This document shows positions 4,816 through 6,550 of a stretch of DNA of 6,550 bases, one piece after another. Origin of the DNA: Paracoccaceae bacterium. Lineage in GTDB: Bacteria; Pseudomonadota; Alphaproteobacteria; Rhodobacterales; Rhodobacteraceae. Position numbers and translations under genes: made by a program. Each line of letters opens with the position of its first letter. Position 1 is the stretch's first letter. The stretch is taken from positions 463-7,012 of the forward strand of contig NVSA01000092.1 in the NCBI GenBank assembly GCA_002401045.1, written 5' to 3'. Under the pieces are notes generated by a model. It was not told where the DNA came from. It saw only the letters and a list, made by a program, of their open reading frames with translations, and did no database searches.

Positions 4816-5793
4816 TCAAACGATAGCTGCCCCTGTCGCCTGCGCCAACTTGCCAATCGCCCAGAATTTTAGCGTACGGTAGACCACGAAAGGCACCACC
4901 AAACAGGCCAAAGCCAGTGTTGCGGCGGCAAAGACATGGATGATCAGACTATAATCCAAAGCCGCCCCGTCGATCATAATGCTGGCAAAACTGGTCAACG
5001 GAAAGGTAAACGCGCCCCAACCAGGATTCCAGCCGCCTGTGGTTAGCCAACGCCAAGCACCCAGTCCGACCACAAAGCCAATCACGGCGACAATCCAGAA
5101 CGGAATAAACGCCCCAAGCCCCCAATAAGACGCCCCTGCAATGCCGTAAATCGTCGGCGGCGCTAGGATAATAGCATAGCTTGCCCGTACGGGTGGCGGC
5201 ATTTTCTCAATATCAATATTGCGAAAAGACAGCCACAGAACGGCGATATAAAACGGGAATGTGACGACCAGCATCACTTTGGACAAGGCCACAAACCCCA
5301 TCGGCACCCCAAAGGTTGCCGCCACGATAAAGCCTACGAAAGGCAACATAATGACAGGTGTTACACTGCTCAAGGAAAGCCCAGATTGCCAAATAGAATG
5401 GATTACAAGGATCAAGTAGACCAGTTGCAACACCAAGGCCGCGCCCCAAATGACCTGTGCCACTTCAAGGTTATAGGGCATTAAAGCCCCTGCAATAAGC
5501 ATCCAGCACATCGAGCCCGCGGTCACAGCACCGCGTGCGGGGGCAACTTTAAGATCGTCAAAAATAACCGAGGGGCGTAAACAAAGTTTTGCCAGATAGC
5601 TTAGGAAAGCCGCAATAAAAATTATGGCACCAATCAATAAGAGCGCCTCGCCGATCCATGCGGGAATAGGCTCCCAAACGATTCCGGCACGCCGCCATGC
5701 ACTGCCCAAGCCTAAAAGCCCTAAAAGGCATGGAAAAACGGCCGGCGGTGTGCGGTGCCAGAACGGGGGTAAGGTTTTCGTTTTTTGTGTCAT
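4816..5793 (-). CDS. TDT/SLAC1-family membrane transporter (TehA-like)
   Basis: This 325-residue integral membrane protein has about ten hydrophobic segments and a short charged N-terminus, the size and topology of the tellurite-resistance/dicarboxylate (TDT) and SLAC1 anion-channel family. Diagnostic segments are TPPAVFPCLLGLLGLG near residues 15-30 and WNPGWGAFTFPLTSFA near 250. The latter corresponds to the family's W-x-x-WWAFTFPLAS-type motif in the penultimate helices. Members move small anions or C4-dicarboxylates, or export sulfite; the substrate cannot be read from this sequence. The ATG at 5793 lacks a clear Shine-Dalgarno site. The gene begins 72 nt after the small membrane gene on the same strand, which suggests shared transcription from the rlmE side. 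Tellurite resistance should not be assumed. Confidence 0.85.
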   Translation of the reverse strand: MTQKTKTLPPFWHRTPPAVFPCLLGLLGLGSAWRRAGIVWEPIPAWIGEALLLIGAIIFIAAFLSYLAKLCLRPSVIFDDLKVAPARGAVTAGSMCWMLIAGALMPYNLEVAQVIWGAALVLQLVYLILVIHSIWQSGLSLSSVTPVIMLPFVGFIVAATFGVPMGFVALSKVMLVVTFPFYIAVLWLSFRNIDIEKMPPPVRASYAIILAPPTIYGIAGASYWGLGAFIPFWIVAVIGFVVGLGAWRWLTTGGWNPGWGAFTFPLTSFASIMIDGAALDYSLIIHVFAAATLALACLVVPFVVYRTLKFWAIGKLAQATGAAIV

Positions 5794-5865
5794 AGGCTTT
5801 TATGAGGGTTTTACCCGCCGATAGGCAACCAAAAATCATCAAGCGAGACAATAATGACCAGTAGA

Positions 5866-6255
5866 TCAGCCCATCATTCCACGTTCGCCCAACAGATAAC
5901 GCGCCACATCGGTATAATCAAAAGCCAATGATATCAATAAGGTAGAAAGGATAATGATCATCATCCAACGCGGGACTGTCGGCACATCTGGCCGCTTAAT
6001 CTGCGTATAGATATAATAGGCCAGCGGTGTCCAAAGCAAAATATGGGGCAAGCCCAACAGCTTTACATAGCCAAGCTGGTCAAACATCGTAAACACGGCA
6101 AAGCCTGCCGACATACCGACCAAAACACTGGTCAGCGCCACCAGTCGTGTTTGCTGCCAAAAAACCAGTAAAGCGGGCAAAATAAAGCCACCGACCATCA
6201 GCCAGTCAAGCCAGTTTTGCACCCATTGCGGTTGTAATGCGATTGCTGCATCCAT
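5866..6255 (-). CDS. Hypothetical four-helix membrane protein
   Basis: This is a 129-residue protein not recognised as a named family. It has four likely membrane helices: about 17-33 (LDWLMVGGFILPALLVF), 37-56, 64-86 and 97-114 (WMMIIILSTLLISLAF). Short polar turns join them, and there is a KRPDVP loop before the last helix. There is no cleavable signal peptide. The start at 6255 is well supported by GGGAGGAC (6263-6270) with a 7-nt spacer. It lies 55 nt after the rlmE stop and 72 nt before the TDT transporter on the same strand, so the two membrane genes could act together, for instance as a transporter and accessory subunit. That link is inferred from adjacency only. The frame is intact and codon use looks ordinary. 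Confidence 0.8.
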   Translation of the reverse strand: MDAAIALQPQWVQNWLDWLMVGGFILPALLVFWQQTRLVALTSVLVGMSAGFAVFTMFDQLGYVKLLGLPHILLWTPLAYYIYTQIKRPDVPTVPRWMMIIILSTLLISLAFDYTDVARYLLGERGMMG

Positions 6256-6310
6256 GATGATTGTCCTCCCAAACTGGTCGACAGGCTACATCAAATGGAA
6301 CAAAAATCAA

Positions 6311-6550
6311 CTAGCCGCGAAAACCTGTGGCAACCACGAATTTTTCAGAACTATCAGAGCGCGAACTGGGTGGCTTAACATTAGAAACTTTGGTGAATTT
6401 TTGCTTTAGTAATCTTTGCAAATCACCCTCTGCACCACCTGCCAGAACCTTGGCAACAAAGGTGCCGCCCTCTTCTAATACATCAAAAGAGAAATACGCT
6501 GCCGCTTCACACAGGTTAATAATCCGTAAGTGATCAGTTTGTTTATGCCC
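6311..6550 (-). CDS. rlmE: 23S rRNA (uridine-2552-2'-O)-methyltransferase, C-terminal part (runs off right edge)
   Basis: RlmE (FtsJ/RrmJ) transfers a methyl group from S-adenosylmethionine to the 2'-OH of U2552 in 23S rRNA, helping late 50S assembly in the cytoplasm. Seventy-nine residues plus the stop are visible: TDHLRI, then a helix, then LEEGGTFVAKVLAGG and SSEKFVVATGFRG at the C-terminus. The Lys in FVAKV corresponds to E. coli Lys164 and the Glu in SSEKFVV to Glu199 of the K-D-K-E catalytic set. The SAM-binding half lies outside the window. The protein ends soon after the catalytic Glu, as in the family, so the C-terminus is complete. In alphaproteobacteria rlmE is often close to guaB, which suggests that the DNA between them is inserted; the adjacency is recalled, not tested. 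Confidence 0.95.
   Translation of the reverse strand, partial: GHKQTDHLRIINLCEAAAYFSFDVLEEGGTFVAKVLAGGAEGDLQRLLKQKFTKVSNVKPPSSRSDSSEKFVVATGFRG

Noticed and set aside
5558..5851. 97-codon minus-strand ORF overlapping the TDT transporter start
   Set aside because: It is in another frame over a strongly recognisable membrane protein, with no independent motif or ribosome site.

Overview
The window looks like a stretch of an alphaproteobacterial chromosome with moderate to low G+C. The basis is the strong resemblance of the two edge genes, guaB and rlmE, to alphaproteobacterial homologues. No finer placement can be supported. Both edge genes lie on the minus strand and are cut by the window ends: the 5' part of guaB (IMP dehydrogenase) on the left and the 3' part of rlmE/ftsJ (23S rRNA U2552 2'-O-methyltransferase) on the right. 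About 5.8 kb of mostly accessory DNA separates them.

Layout from left to right. (1) 1-470, guaB. (2) 471-969, about 500 bp without a credible gene. It holds a candidate guaB promoter overlapped by an inverted repeat, a run of phased CCCTTAAA-type boxes, a pair of degenerate direct repeats, and a perfect 10-bp-arm palindrome that looks like a repressor or transposase site. (3) 970-2184, a collapsed prophage. A headless S24/LexA-type repressor (minus) meets the C-terminal tail of a phage late-control gene D protein (plus) at about 1272. Intact small late genes follow: a two-helix membrane peptide and a permuted NlpC/P60 (YiiX/YaeF-like) cysteine amidase. (4) 2185-2600, an ambiguous small-ORF stretch, a hairpin, and the first 29 codons or so of an IS481-type transposase cut off at about 2597. 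(5) 2641-4740, a large single-gene module encoding a GHKL (HSP90/gyrase/MutL-type) ATPase fused to a C-terminal PD-(D/E)xK nuclease. (6) 4816-6255 minus, a TDT/SLAC1-type membrane transporter and a small four-helix membrane protein, downstream of rlmE and possibly in one transcription unit with it.

GuaB supplies XMP for GTP synthesis and RlmE modifies the ribosome; they form the conserved frame. The S24 and gpD pieces are phage debris left by a large internal deletion. The amidase and the small membrane protein could be a retained lysis or cell-wall module. The GHKL-nuclease fusion, next to phage and IS scars and with no other gene on its strand beside it, is the strongest candidate for a stand-alone genome-defence protein. 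It resembles the bacterial MORC/MutL-like ATPase-nuclease group seen near restriction systems. That role is inferred from domain architecture and context only.
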